Assembly: GCF_003063315.1 (NCBI RefSeq)
Contig: NZ_NERV01000002.1
Location: 248,001-312,000, forward strand
Reading direction: 5' to 3'
DNA from: Limnohabitans sp. T6-5
GTDB lineage: Bacteria; Pseudomonadota; Gammaproteobacteria; Burkholderiales; Burkholderiaceae_C
Length of the DNA: 64,000 nt
Shown here: in pieces, positions 1-8,109 of the stretch
Position numbering within the stretch: the stretch's first letter is position 1
Layout of the letters: the number at the start of each line of letters is the position of its first letter
Translations under genes and position numbers: made by a program
Notes under the pieces: model-generated
Told to the model about the DNA's origin: nothing
Seen by the model: the letters and a program-made list of their open reading frames with translations, nothing else
Database searches by the model: none

Positions 1-333
1 GGGGAATGGTGGGGAGATTTGACCGAAGCCGAACAGGAATCTATCGACGCATCAGTGCGAATGCTTCAAGAAAAAGGTCCGAATCTTGGATTTCCTCATA
101 CTTCTGGGATTGAATTGTCCAAGCATTCCCACATGCGTGAGTTGCGGGTTCAACATGAAGGTCGGCCCTATAGGGTGTTGTATGCATTTGATCCGCGACG
201 TTGCGCCATCCTGCTCCTTGGCGGAGACAAAACAGGCGATGACCGCTGGTATGAAAAACATGTGCCGAAAGCTGACACCTTGTACGACAGTCACATTGAC
301 ACTCTAAAAAAGGAAGGACAGATCAATGGCTAA
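1..333 (+). CDS. HigB/Gp49-like toxin, 5' end cut by window
   Basis: Probable type II toxin of the phage-derived Gp49/HigB branch of the RelE superfamily; such toxins cleave mRNA, often at the ribosome. The frame is open from the first base, and the family normally has an N-terminal segment before the first residues seen here, so the start lies outside the window. Family signatures visible are ELRVQHEGRPYRVLYAFDPRR, followed by LLLGGDKTGDDRWYEKHVP near the C-terminus. The end overlaps the next gene, an XRE antitoxin, by 8 bp, the usual toxin-first order of HigBA pairs. Family call is firm; activity is inferred. Confidence 0.85.
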   Translation, partial: GEWWGDLTEAEQESIDASVRMLQEKGPNLGFPHTSGIELSKHSHMRELRVQHEGRPYRVLYAFDPRRCAILLLGGDKTGDDRWYEKHVPKADTLYDSHIDTLKKEGQING

Positions 334-640
334 AAAATTCAATGAATTGCGCGCCCGTATGTCGCCGGAGGCACAATCACGATCAGCGGCCCGTGCTGAG
401 GCTATGCTTGTGGAAATGCAACTTCAGGAACTAAGAAGGTCGCGGCAAACAACTCAAGTTGAGGTAGCCAAGGCGATGTGTGTAGAACAAGCTGCGATTT
501 CGAAACTTGAGCGACGTGACGATATGTACGTCAGCACTCTACGGGAGTATGTCAAGGCACTAGGTGGTGAATTGAAATTGGTTGCTTCGTTCCCTGATGG
601 TGACATCCAGGTTCATCCTTTTGAGCTTGCGCATCAATAA
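326..640 (+). CDS. XRE-family antitoxin (HigA-like)
   Basis: 104-residue helix-turn-helix protein, likely antitoxin and autorepressor for the preceding toxin. The XRE domain is at about residues 35-90, with the recognition region TQVEVAKAMCVEQAAISKLERR. The 8-bp overlap with the toxin gene indicates translational coupling. Its last codons form part of a 44-bp direct repeat that recurs about 1.06 kb downstream. Confidence 0.85.
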   Translation: MAKKFNELRARMSPEAQSRSAARAEAMLVEMQLQELRRSRQTTQVEVAKAMCVEQAAISKLERRDDMYVSTLREYVKALGGELKLVASFPDGDIQVHPFELAHQ

Positions 641-670
641 GCCACGACATATATCATGGTGGTCTTTTCA
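627..670 (+). repeat. 44-bp direct repeat, copy 1
   Basis: Spans the last codons of the XRE gene and the sequence after it. It contains the imperfect inverted repeat CCACGA...TCATGG followed by TCTTTTC, so it may also act as a terminator. It matches 1689-1732 with about five differences. The two copies bracket the small ORF and GNAT gene. Confidence 0.7.
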
Positions 671-847
671 AGTCTGTCCTGACTTTGGGGTCCACTTCAT
701 TTTGACATCGCTACTTTCAGGAGGATCACGGCTTAGTAATTTTGTAGTAATCGAAGGGTCAACGTAATTTTCAGCAGACATCCACTACTTGATGTGTGCA
801 GTTAGCCCCCCATAGGCCCATCTGTAGCATGCTGCTAAAATAAGCAA

Positions 848-1057
848 ATGGCAGTTCAGAGCAATTTTCTTGGTTCAGTTACAGTTTCTGGTGATGAAGC
901 GAAAGCTCTCACGCGGAAGTTGTTAAACGGGCGCGGTACTCGTGCTGCCATTGCTTCTGCAGAGAATGGCCGCAAACTTGCCTTGAGCTTTGCTAAGCGA
1001 GGTTCTGTGGTCATCAAACTCAAGCCTTCACGTGAGACTGTAAAAGATCTCGGATGA
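848..1057 (+). CDS. Small protein, possible antitoxin partner of the GNAT gene
   Basis: 69 residues, family not recognised. It starts SNFLGSVTVSGDEAKALTRK and ends in a basic stretch. Its stop codon is 3 bp before the GTG start of a GNAT acetyltransferase, which is the layout of GNAT toxin-antitoxin pairs. I do not see the ribbon-helix-helix pattern usual for DUF1778 antitoxins, so the antitoxin role rests on position only. Confidence 0.5.
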   Translation: MAVQSNFLGSVTVSGDEAKALTRKLLNGRGTRAAIASAENGRKLALSFAKRGSVVIKLKPSRETVKDLG

Positions 1058-1060
1058 CAT

Positions 1061-1594
1061 GTGGGCTTTGAACTGCGTGAGCTTTCTGCCGCCGATGGCT
1101 GCAATGCATTGAGCCTGGGTGATCCTGTATTTTCACCTCTCAAGAGTTTCTTGCGAAAAGAAGCGAAGAAGCTTCATCAGGAGCATTTAGCGCGGACATA
1201 TGTGCTTGTGCGGCAAGGCGAGACGAAGGTTTTGGCTTACATCACGACTTTGTGCACTCATATGGCCGTGGAGCAGTTTGACAAACATGATGTGGTGCTG
1301 GATGGTTTCCGTTACAAGGACTATCCGGCTATCAAGTTGGCCAGGTTGGCGGTTGATTCGAGCCTCAAACGCCAAGGTATTGGGAGTCAACTAGTTGACT
1401 TCATCATCGGACTTATTACAGAGCATGTAATGCCGCACACAGGATGCCGATTCTTGGTTGTGGACTCCAAGCCGGAATCTGTCAACTTCTATTCTGCCAA
1501 GGGCTTTCTTCCAATTGGCATCAGCAATGAAGGTGACAGCGCCACAACAACGATGTTCATTGATCTGAAGCGTGTGCTTGCCGCGGTGAACTAA
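1061..1594 (+). CDS. GNAT-family N-acetyltransferase, possible toxin
   Basis: 177 residues with a GNAT acetyl-CoA binding motif A, IKLARLAVDSSLKRQGIGSQ, near residues 90-110, and a C-terminal NFYSAKGF segment typical of the fold. A GTG start 3 bp after the upstream stop is the best choice; the nearby ATG is in another frame. Length and pairing resemble TacT/AtaT toxins, which acetylate aminoacyl-tRNA, but substrate cannot be read from sequence. It could also be an ordinary acetyltransferase. Confidence 0.75.
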   Translation: MGFELRELSAADGCNALSLGDPVFSPLKSFLRKEAKKLHQEHLARTYVLVRQGETKVLAYITTLCTHMAVEQFDKHDVVLDGFRYKDYPAIKLARLAVDSSLKRQGIGSQLVDFIIGLITEHVMPHTGCRFLVVDSKPESVNFYSAKGFLPIGISNEGDSATTTMFIDLKRVLAAVN

Positions 1595-1688
1595 GCCTCA
1601 ACGGGATCTATTGGGAGTCGAAATTCCAAGGTGCACGTTACCTCGGCCGACTTCGAGGCGAAATCGCTAAAGACTTAGCGGGTGCGGC

Positions 1689-1732
1689 TTGCGCACCAAT
1701 AAGCCACGATACACATCATGGTGGTCCTTTCA
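1689..1732 (+). repeat. 44-bp direct repeat, copy 2
   Basis: Second copy of the element at 627-670, starting TTGCGCACCAATAAG and holding the same CCACGA...TCATGG hairpin followed by TCCTTTC. It closes the GNAT module and lies just downstream of the minus-strand DUF4400 gene's stop. Confidence 0.7.
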
Positions 1733-1736
1733 GTTT

Positions 1737-2426
1737 TCACAAATATTTTTTGTAATACGTCGCCTGCAGTCTCACCAGTAAGGCACTGAATAGTGCCGCT
1801 GGCCCAAAGATCAGCAAGGCTGAAATCGGAATCGGTGAGCACATGAAAACCACGGCGGCAAAAGGCGGTAACAGCCGAGTGCCGTAAAGTTTGGCCCGGT
1901 GGTAGATGCTTGCGCTTTCATAACCCCCACATGCTCGCCGGATGTAGCGTTGCGCAAGGCCATCCATACCGAATGCAAACAGCCAGGTCAGATAAAGCGG
2001 GATGAGTCCAAGGGCAACGCCCAACTTTGCAGCAAAAAGCACGGTGTTGTACATGGTTGTCTCAATTTCGGCTTGAAAACTGGCCCAAATCCCTCGCTTA
2101 ATCATGGGGGCAACCGAAGTTTCACCTGCAGCAGTGACAGATTCATTAGGCTTCCAACGGTGTAGCTTCCATCGTTCAATCAAATGCTCAAAGGTCACGG
2201 TTCCCATTTGCACGGCCAGGCCATGGGACGGGGAGTCACCTGTGTAGTATTCAAGTTGGTCTTGGATGTGCGTCACTGGATCAACATGACGCCAATGGAT
2301 GTAGGCAATCTGGATGACACAGCTCACAAACCAAAGCAACACTGTGGCGCTCAGCAACCGCCAGGCCAGGCGGAAGGGCGCAAACGTCGCTTGTGCAACG
2401 GTATTTTCATTGGGCTTACTGGCCAT
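1737..2426 (-). CDS. DUF4400 ICE membrane protein
   Basis: 229-residue inner-membrane protein resembling the DUF4400 family found beside TraD in integrative conjugative elements. It has hydrophobic segments near residues 23-45, 125-150 and 190-220 and a VDPVTHIQDQL segment after the first. The start overlaps the traD stop, so it is the last gene of the traI-traD operon. Role unknown; position suggests a link to the coupling protein. Confidence 0.75.
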   Translation of the reverse strand: MASKPNENTVAQATFAPFRLAWRLLSATVLLWFVSCVIQIAYIHWRHVDPVTHIQDQLEYYTGDSPSHGLAVQMGTVTFEHLIERWKLHRWKPNESVTAAGETSVAPMIKRGIWASFQAEIETTMYNTVLFAAKLGVALGLIPLYLTWLFAFGMDGLAQRYIRRACGGYESASIYHRAKLYGTRLLPPFAAVVFMCSPIPISALLIFGPAALFSALLVRLQATYYKKYL

Positions 2427-4530
2427 GACCCTTCCCCTCCATAGTCAGAACATCGTGATCTTGGGCTTCGGCACCAGCTTCCAAGGGTAACGTGGCCAAA
2501 TACCTCTGGTATTGAGCGTGCATCCCTGAGAAAACGACTTCCATTGATGCAGGCCATGCCGGATCAGAAGAGTCTTCTACGGGCAATGGGAGTCGAATTT
2601 TGGCAAGCTGACCACCTTCCAGCAAAGCAAAAGCCTGACCCTTGGGCAGTTGTGTCAGATCCGCAGGCTCCAGCATGGGGACTGTTTCAGTTGCAATCCG
2701 ATCCTCCGCTTTGGCAGAGAAATCGGCAAATTGATCTGGGTCTTGAACATCGGAAGTCCCGGAGACTTGTGTTTTGCTGAGCACCTGAACTTGAGATAAC
2801 TGATTGGTCAAAATCTCAGCCGTTTCGATGTTCTTGACTCGAAGCATGATGAGGCTGTTGAAGTTGCCGCCAATTTGCGAGGCTTTGGCTTTGTTGCCAA
2901 CCCGTGCTTCCACGTCGCTCCATGTCTGCGTGTACGCAGTGACTTCATAGCCGGCACCGCCAGCTTTGTTGATCATTGGGATGAATTCATCCCCGATCAA
3001 TTCATTGAACTCATCTGCATGGATTGAAACCTTCGTCGCTTTGCTCACGTCGACGGAAGTGCTCTGACCCACGGCACCACCATATTTGTAGCGGCGGCCT
3101 GCAGTGGATGTGAGGTCTGAAAAAGCAGCATTGCCAACTGTGCCTGCCACTTCCGCGTCGCTCAAGGCATCGAGGCCGAAGTACACAATGCCGCCGGTGT
3201 CCATGATTTGCTCCCAAGTGAACGCACGGCGTTTGTCCTTGGGATCATCCCAGCTTGGAGAAAGCAGCTCGCTAATTTGGCCCGTGGTGAGTTTTTCGAG
3301 CAGCGGGAAAAGGCTATTGATCAGCGCCTGGTACTTGGATTTGTTGTTGGCCAGAACGGACACGAGTCCGTTGGCAATAGGGTCATCGTTCCAACTCTTG
3401 TTCTGGATCAGATCCATCAGCTCAATGATGGTTTGCGTGCGTCCGGTTTGCTGAATTTTGTTTTGCAGCAGCTTCTCGCTCATCTTGGCATCATTGGCTT
3501 CCTTGTCCGCTTCCCAGCCTGGATGGGCTCTATTGAGCCAGGAAACCAGGTACTGCTGCGCCAATCCGTCCAGATCGGCTGCGTACTTGTAAATCATCTT
3601 GTAGTCGGGGCTCAGGCCCAGGGCTCCGGCCGCCCTGGCAATGATGTTCACATAGAGCCAGACAAATTGTTTGAAAGCCGCGCTGTTGCCTTCCCCGGGC
3701 AGGGGGTTGGCCACGCGAGTGGCCACCTCTGAAATCCGCCCTATGCTGGAGATGGGGTTGTAACGGTCAGAGACCTCGGGGTAGCCCAGATGAAAAAAAT
3801 AGAAATTCTTCTCGCGCCCAACACGCTTTGCCTCAGCAAACATGCGTTTGAGCAATGCCACATCGCCTTTAGGATCAAAGACGATCACGACGTTTCCAGC
3901 TCGAATATCTTGAGTGATCCAGATCTCAGCAAATCGCGTTTTCCCCACACGGGTGGTGCCTAGCACCAGCGTGTGCCCCACACGTTCACCCCGTGACGCC
4001 CAAATTTCCCCTTCATCGGGTTCAATCCCATGAATGGCGGGATCACCGCCGACCGGCGGCAATGGGGCGTAGGGATTCCAGGGGGAGGGGTGATTGAGCC
4101 ACTTCGTCAGCCAGCCGTCCGGATGATCACGTCCATATTGCCTGGCCCACTCGTATTGATCGTTGCGGGCGCGTAGGTGCCGGTTTTGAGGCTGCCTGGC
4201 CAGGTAAAGCCGCTGCGTATGCTTTTGTGACCACCAAAACCCCATGCCCATGAACATCTCTTTGGGTGACCAGGGGATGTCCTCGCTGGTCAATGTGTAC
4301 ATGGGGAGGAATCTCAAGTTCCTGTGAAATCGAAGAACACCAAGACCTTGCCGCAATCGCCACAGTCCCATCGTCAGCAAGGCGGCTGCACCAGAAATCA
4401 AAATGCCGGTATCCAGTCCGTAGGCGATGCCAGTGCCGACAAGCACCATGGCCGCGCCAATACTCGTTGCCGCTGATATCAGCTCAACAGGCTTTCGAAA
4501 AGGGTTGTCAATCGGATACTTTGTTGTCAT
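2416..4530 (-). CDS. traD: Type IV coupling protein TraD (SXT/ICE type)
   Basis: ATPase that links the relaxosome to the secretion channel at the inner membrane. Two N-terminal hydrophobic segments (residues 20-60) precede a P-loop, GTTRVGKTR, near residue 190 and a Walker-B-like VVIVFDPKGD soon after. Later HADEFNELIGDEF and the arrangement of the whole protein match SXT-type TraD. Length about 704 residues is normal. I chose ATG 4530, preceded by GAGAA, over a GTG four codons upstream; either overlaps the relaxase gene's 3' end. Confidence 0.92.
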   Translation of the reverse strand: MTTKYPIDNPFRKPVELISAATSIGAAMVLVGTGIAYGLDTGILISGAAALLTMGLWRLRQGLGVLRFHRNLRFLPMYTLTSEDIPWSPKEMFMGMGFWWSQKHTQRLYLARQPQNRHLRARNDQYEWARQYGRDHPDGWLTKWLNHPSPWNPYAPLPPVGGDPAIHGIEPDEGEIWASRGERVGHTLVLGTTRVGKTRFAEIWITQDIRAGNVVIVFDPKGDVALLKRMFAEAKRVGREKNFYFFHLGYPEVSDRYNPISSIGRISEVATRVANPLPGEGNSAAFKQFVWLYVNIIARAAGALGLSPDYKMIYKYAADLDGLAQQYLVSWLNRAHPGWEADKEANDAKMSEKLLQNKIQQTGRTQTIIELMDLIQNKSWNDDPIANGLVSVLANNKSKYQALINSLFPLLEKLTTGQISELLSPSWDDPKDKRRAFTWEQIMDTGGIVYFGLDALSDAEVAGTVGNAAFSDLTSTAGRRYKYGGAVGQSTSVDVSKATKVSIHADEFNELIGDEFIPMINKAGGAGYEVTAYTQTWSDVEARVGNKAKASQIGGNFNSLIMLRVKNIETAEILTNQLSQVQVLSKTQVSGTSDVQDPDQFADFSAKAEDRIATETVPMLEPADLTQLPKGQAFALLEGGQLAKIRLPLPVEDSSDPAWPASMEVVFSGMHAQYQRYLATLPLEAGAEAQDHDVLTMEGKGHGQ

Positions 4531-6625
4531 CGCTGTTCTCACTTTGGGTGTCCAAAACCAAGGCCGGATTTGGAGAAGGAACGGGGCGGATATATGCCTG
4601 CGGATTGGGGACGATGTAGGTTGTCAGTCGACCGCCACTCAAAGTCCCATCAGGGGCCTTGACCAGGTAAATATGAAAGCTCGTTTTGAGCTTGGTATTT
4701 CGCTGTATGTAGCCCCCACGTTGCACATCTTTTTGAATCGCATTCAGGGCATTTTTGGACTGCCCCAGATCAGATTTATAGGGGTGACTTTCTAGGTAAA
4801 TTTTGAAAGCACGCGGGCTGACGATGGCCATACCTTCAGCAGTGAAGTGAACAACACTGTCACTTTCGTTATAGCTAATGTCCCCTGTTCCAAGCCCTTG
4901 CTGAATCCATGCAAAAAATGCGTCTGCATCAGGCCGCGACTGAGCGCCGTAGGCTCTGTTTTTGGGAGTAGGGGGGCTCTTGGGTATGGTCAGAGCCTGC
5001 ACGGGTGGTTTGACCTGCAGGATGACCGCTCCGGCGCTGTCATTGCTGTCTAAAAAATCCTCATCTGCTTTGTGATTTTGCGCAGCTGCAGCAGGACTGC
5101 TGCTTGCTGATGCGTTGTCGTAGCCAGCGAGCATTTGTTCAATGATCGCGTCCCCCGCTTCAACGGCTGACAGCGCTGGGCTGGAGGCCTGATCAGCCGG
5201 TAGTGTGTGGCTTTGATCGAGCACCTGGGTGTCCTCTTCTGAGGCTGTTACCCCGCTGGATATGCCACCTGCAGGTGTATCCTCCGATCCAGCCGCTGCA
5301 CCAGCTGTACCCTTGGCACTGCTGTGATTCGGTGCAACGGGTGTAATGGTCCCCGGTAAAGCCTGGGGAACAGACTGGCCGGAATAGGTGTCCGATATCC
5401 TGAATTTGAGGACGGTCAAAACTTGAGTCCATTCGGGAAGGTCAATTCGTACCCACCAGACGGAGCCTTTGCCGTGTTCTTTCGTCGGGGCAACAAGGGC
5501 TCCGTATTCGTGCCATGTGTCAAACAGCCGAGTGTTGTCCTTGGGAATTGCTGCTGCACCAGATTGCCTGATTTCACGCTCATCGAGGACGGCTCTGACT
5601 TTTTCAGCCAGAGTCGCTGAGACCGCCCAAAAATGAAGTCCATCAGGATCAAAGAAAAGAGTTGCACCAGGTCGATTGAGCGACAGCTGGCCTTCGGCCA
5701 GCAAAGTCCTCAGACCCCACATCAGGCGCTCAATCAGAGGGGTTTGTCGGGCCTTCGAATACCGGGTTCGTGGGCCATTGAGCAAATTGTCTGAAACAGA
5801 TAAAGAGTCGGCTTTTTGGATGATGTCCTTGAAGTCTTTTGCACCAGGTACATCTTGTTGACCATCCAGAAAGGCGATCAACGCGGGCAGCAGCTGGGGA
5901 TCGGTTGAGAGCCAGCGCATCGTTGCGGTCGGCACGATGGCGTGCAGCAGTACGACACCGAGTCGCTGGTGAGCCTTGTAATCTCGCTTTGAGCTGTCCG
6001 GAAAATCCACTTCGTAATGCGTGCCTGCCGTTTGCAACATGGAGCCCGAGAGTGCCTGCCAATGTCCAAGGGGCACTTTGGGATCAGAGCCATAAAGCTG
6101 CACCAGGACATCTGACACGGGTTTTCCAATGTCATGGAGAAGGGCTGCAAGCATCAGCTCATAGGACCAGATGGCTTGTTTCTTGACTTGATCCTCCGGA
6201 GAGGCTCCAGCAGGAAGTTTGTAGCCTTGCCGAATCGTCAGCGCATATGAGGTGACTTCGAGCGTGTGGATGAGCAATCCACCGGGTTGTGCATGATGGT
6301 GCGACTCACTTGCCGGTAACAGCTGCACGAATTCGCAATAACGCTCAAGGACAGTTGCACCATCTGACAGCCAATTTTGATCCGTCAGCGCCAACCGGTT
6401 GCGAATGACTTCTACGAGGCCCTGGGTTCCAGTCACATCAAGCAGCTCGTTCGCGGCCAGAATTTTTTGCTGGCCAGCAGGCCGAAGCTCTGCAGGCCTG
6501 GACGATATTGGCGCGGCAGTACCAGGTTGAGCCGTGGGCGGTGGGCGACGACCTTTGATGATGATGGCGGCACCGCACAGCAGCAACACAGTTGCTCCGA
6601 TCAGACTCGCTGCAGCATCATTCAT
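4508..6625 (-). CDS. traI: MobH relaxase TraI
   Basis: Relaxase that would nick oriT and lead the transferred strand. The N-terminal third carries the MobH signature: a triple-histidine segment ESHHHAQPGGLLIHTLEV and an HD metal site, LLHDIGKP, as in TraI of SXT. The last ~100 residues match the TraI_2 C-terminal domain (FFAWIQQGLGTGDI...). A hydrophobic segment at residues 8-24 suggests membrane association. The middle, residues 430-560, is low-complexity linker. The start shares ATGA with the stop of the upstream gene, and the stop overlaps traD. Confidence 0.93.
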   Translation of the reverse strand: MNDAAASLIGATVLLLCGAAIIIKGRRPPPTAQPGTAAPISSRPAELRPAGQQKILAANELLDVTGTQGLVEVIRNRLALTDQNWLSDGATVLERYCEFVQLLPASESHHHAQPGGLLIHTLEVTSYALTIRQGYKLPAGASPEDQVKKQAIWSYELMLAALLHDIGKPVSDVLVQLYGSDPKVPLGHWQALSGSMLQTAGTHYEVDFPDSSKRDYKAHQRLGVVLLHAIVPTATMRWLSTDPQLLPALIAFLDGQQDVPGAKDFKDIIQKADSLSVSDNLLNGPRTRYSKARQTPLIERLMWGLRTLLAEGQLSLNRPGATLFFDPDGLHFWAVSATLAEKVRAVLDEREIRQSGAAAIPKDNTRLFDTWHEYGALVAPTKEHGKGSVWWVRIDLPEWTQVLTVLKFRISDTYSGQSVPQALPGTITPVAPNHSSAKGTAGAAAGSEDTPAGGISSGVTASEEDTQVLDQSHTLPADQASSPALSAVEAGDAIIEQMLAGYDNASASSSPAAAAQNHKADEDFLDSNDSAGAVILQVKPPVQALTIPKSPPTPKNRAYGAQSRPDADAFFAWIQQGLGTGDISYNESDSVVHFTAEGMAIVSPRAFKIYLESHPYKSDLGQSKNALNAIQKDVQRGGYIQRNTKLKTSFHIYLVKAPDGTLSGGRLTTYIVPNPQAYIRPVPSPNPALVLDTQSENSDDNKVSD

Positions 6626-6999
6626 GAGCTTGAGCCATCATGTAGGTGCACCAGGCCCAACAATCGATGGAGCAGTGAGGTTGGGTCCCGGGGGATCAAC
6701 AGCAGGAAGGGCTCCGCGTCCTGATGAAGCGATAAAAACTCATCATAGGACTGCCTCAGGGGGTCCCAGTGGGTTTTGGCCGATGGTGAATAGGCGGCCC
6801 ACTGACGAAGTGCTGGATGCATTGCAAAATGCTGAAGCAGCTGGGTGACTTGCACATTTGTCAATTTGCTGGGCCGCAAAAGCGCTTGGGCAAGTTCATT
6901 TGGCTCCGGCAGCCAAGGTTCGTTGCTGTAGTGCATGGACCAGCCGGAGACGCTGTGCTCCAGTTTGTCGAGCAGCTGCTTGATGATGATGGATTCCAT
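6622..6999 (-). CDS. Unknown protein at head of the relaxase operon
   Basis: 125 residues, no recognised domain. Contains WLPEPNELAQALL and QLLQHFAMHPALRQW, mostly helical in look. It overlaps the relaxase start by 4 bp (ATGA), so it is cotranslated with traI and may assist relaxosome assembly, but that is inference from position. Confidence 0.6.
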   Translation of the reverse strand: MESIIIKQLLDKLEHSVSGWSMHYSNEPWLPEPNELAQALLRPSKLTNVQVTQLLQHFAMHPALRQWAAYSPSAKTHWDPLRQSYDEFLSLHQDAEPFLLLIPRDPTSLLHRLLGLVHLHDGSSS

Positions 7000-7106
7000 G
7001 CAGCCTAGTGTGCCGCCATCGATTTGGATTCCGAAGTATCGTTTGCGGAATGTTGATAAAGAAAAAGTTAACGTTTCGAGACAAGACCGTGGTAATATTG
7101 ATTCAA

Positions 7107-7138
7107 GGGGAATTGTGCCTATGCAATTTCCCTTTTTT
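7107..7138 (+). terminator. Terminator-like hairpin in the spacer
   Basis: Stem GGGGAATTG (7107-7115) with CAATTTCCC (7124-7132), one G-T pair, followed by six T. It points along plus, where no upstream gene is seen, so it may end a small RNA or antisense transcript. Confidence 0.5.
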
Positions 7139-7483
7139 CATTTTTGCGCGAAGCGCTTAAGTCCTTGTTTTTATTAGACTTTTAGGCATTTAAGAAATAA
7201 TTAACCCTTAGATCATTTAACGCACCATCGTGTTAAAAATGCACCACGATGGTGAATCCTTTGGGTAAGACCATTACGTCCTTATGGTCTTTAGACGTTT
7301 AACCTTTGTAAGTTGTTGTCACTATTGAATATTTTCTAAAACCAATACACAAACCTTGTTAGTAAAAATCTTCACCTAAAAAAAGCGAACGATCCAGCGA
7401 CAAAGCGTTGACGAAATCCGAAACTGAGTTCATGCAGGCGTCTTGACCACGGCTGCATTGCTCCACCCCGCAAGGGGGCTTAT

Positions 7484-7513
7484 CCAGGGGGGCTTCGGTC
7501 TCCCTGGTTTTTT
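7484..7513 (+). terminator. Strong UUCG-loop terminator before virB1
   Basis: CCAGGGGGG paired with TCTCCCTGG (two G-T pairs) around a CTTCGG loop, followed by six T at 7508-7513. The very stable C(UUCG)G loop plus T-run is a textbook intrinsic terminator on plus. It stands only about 12-30 bp before the start of the secretion operon, so it could be an attenuator of that operon or the end of a short RNA. Confidence 0.65.
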
Positions 7514-7524
7514 GAAGTCGGATT

Positions 7525-8109
7525 GTGTTGAACCAAAAGACCATGTTCTGGGCCGTATGCGGTGCTCTGCTGATCAATCAGCAGTTGGCGCACGCGCAAA
7601 TGCGCCAGTCCAATAGGTCGACCACCGTCATTGAATGCCTGAATAAAGCGGCTGAGCGCTACCAAATCGCACCGGAGTTGTTGGTTGCAATGGCCACACA
7701 CGAAAGCGGTTTGAACCATCGAGCCATCGGCCCGGAAAACGCAAATGGCAGTGTTGACTTTGGCCTGCTTCAGATCAACAGCTTCTGGCTGCCCACGCTT
7801 TCTAAATATGGCATCGACAAACAAAAGCTGTTTGATCCCTGTGTGAACGCAGCTGTAGGCGCCTGGATCTTGGCTCAAAACTTCCAGAAGTACGGCGTGA
7901 CCTGGGAGGCCGTTGGGGCTTACAACGCGTCATCAGCAAATAAACGCATCGCCTACGCAAATCGCATACATCGCACTTTGCTCAAGATTGGCAAGGCTGA
8001 GCAAAAGCAACCTGAAGGCCCCTTGCCGGTGACATTTGTAAAAACGCAGCAGCAGGCTTCAGCGGGGATGGCGGTCTACGAGATCGACGAGGGGATGGCG
8101 CATGACTGA
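7525..8109 (+). CDS. virB1: VirB1-like lytic transglycosylase
   Basis: Periplasmic muramidase that opens peptidoglycan for the secretion machine and pilus. After a signal peptide (MFWAVCGALLINQQLAHA from the ATG at 7543) comes a transglycosylase fold: catalytic Glu in ATHESG, then SVDFGLLQINSFW and VGAYNAS. Start may be GTG 7525 or ATG 7543; the ATG gives a neat signal peptide. First gene of the plus operon; the end overlaps virB11 by 8 bp. It would also serve as the PilT-type transglycosylase of the IVb pilus. Confidence 0.88.
   Translation: MLNQKTMFWAVCGALLINQQLAHAQMRQSNRSTTVIECLNKAAERYQIAPELLVAMATHESGLNHRAIGPENANGSVDFGLLQINSFWLPTLSKYGIDKQKLFDPCVNAAVGAWILAQNFQKYGVTWEAVGAYNASSANKRIAYANRIHRTLLKIGKAEQKQPEGPLPVTFVKTQQQASAGMAVYEIDEGMAHD

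Larger units (their letters stand above)
7000..7524. other. Divergent spacer, candidate oriT and control region
   Basis: 525 bp without a convincing gene between the minus relaxase operon and the plus secretion operon. AT-rich, with a perfect 10-bp inverted repeat CACCATCGTG/CACGATGGTG at 7223-7232 and 7245-7254, and an 8-bp repeat AAGACCAT/ATGGTCTT at 7267-7274 and 7284-7291. Two terminator-like hairpins on plus lie at 7107-7138 and 7484-7513. Inverted repeats beside a relaxase gene are usual for oriT, but no nic consensus is recognised. Confidence 0.45.
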
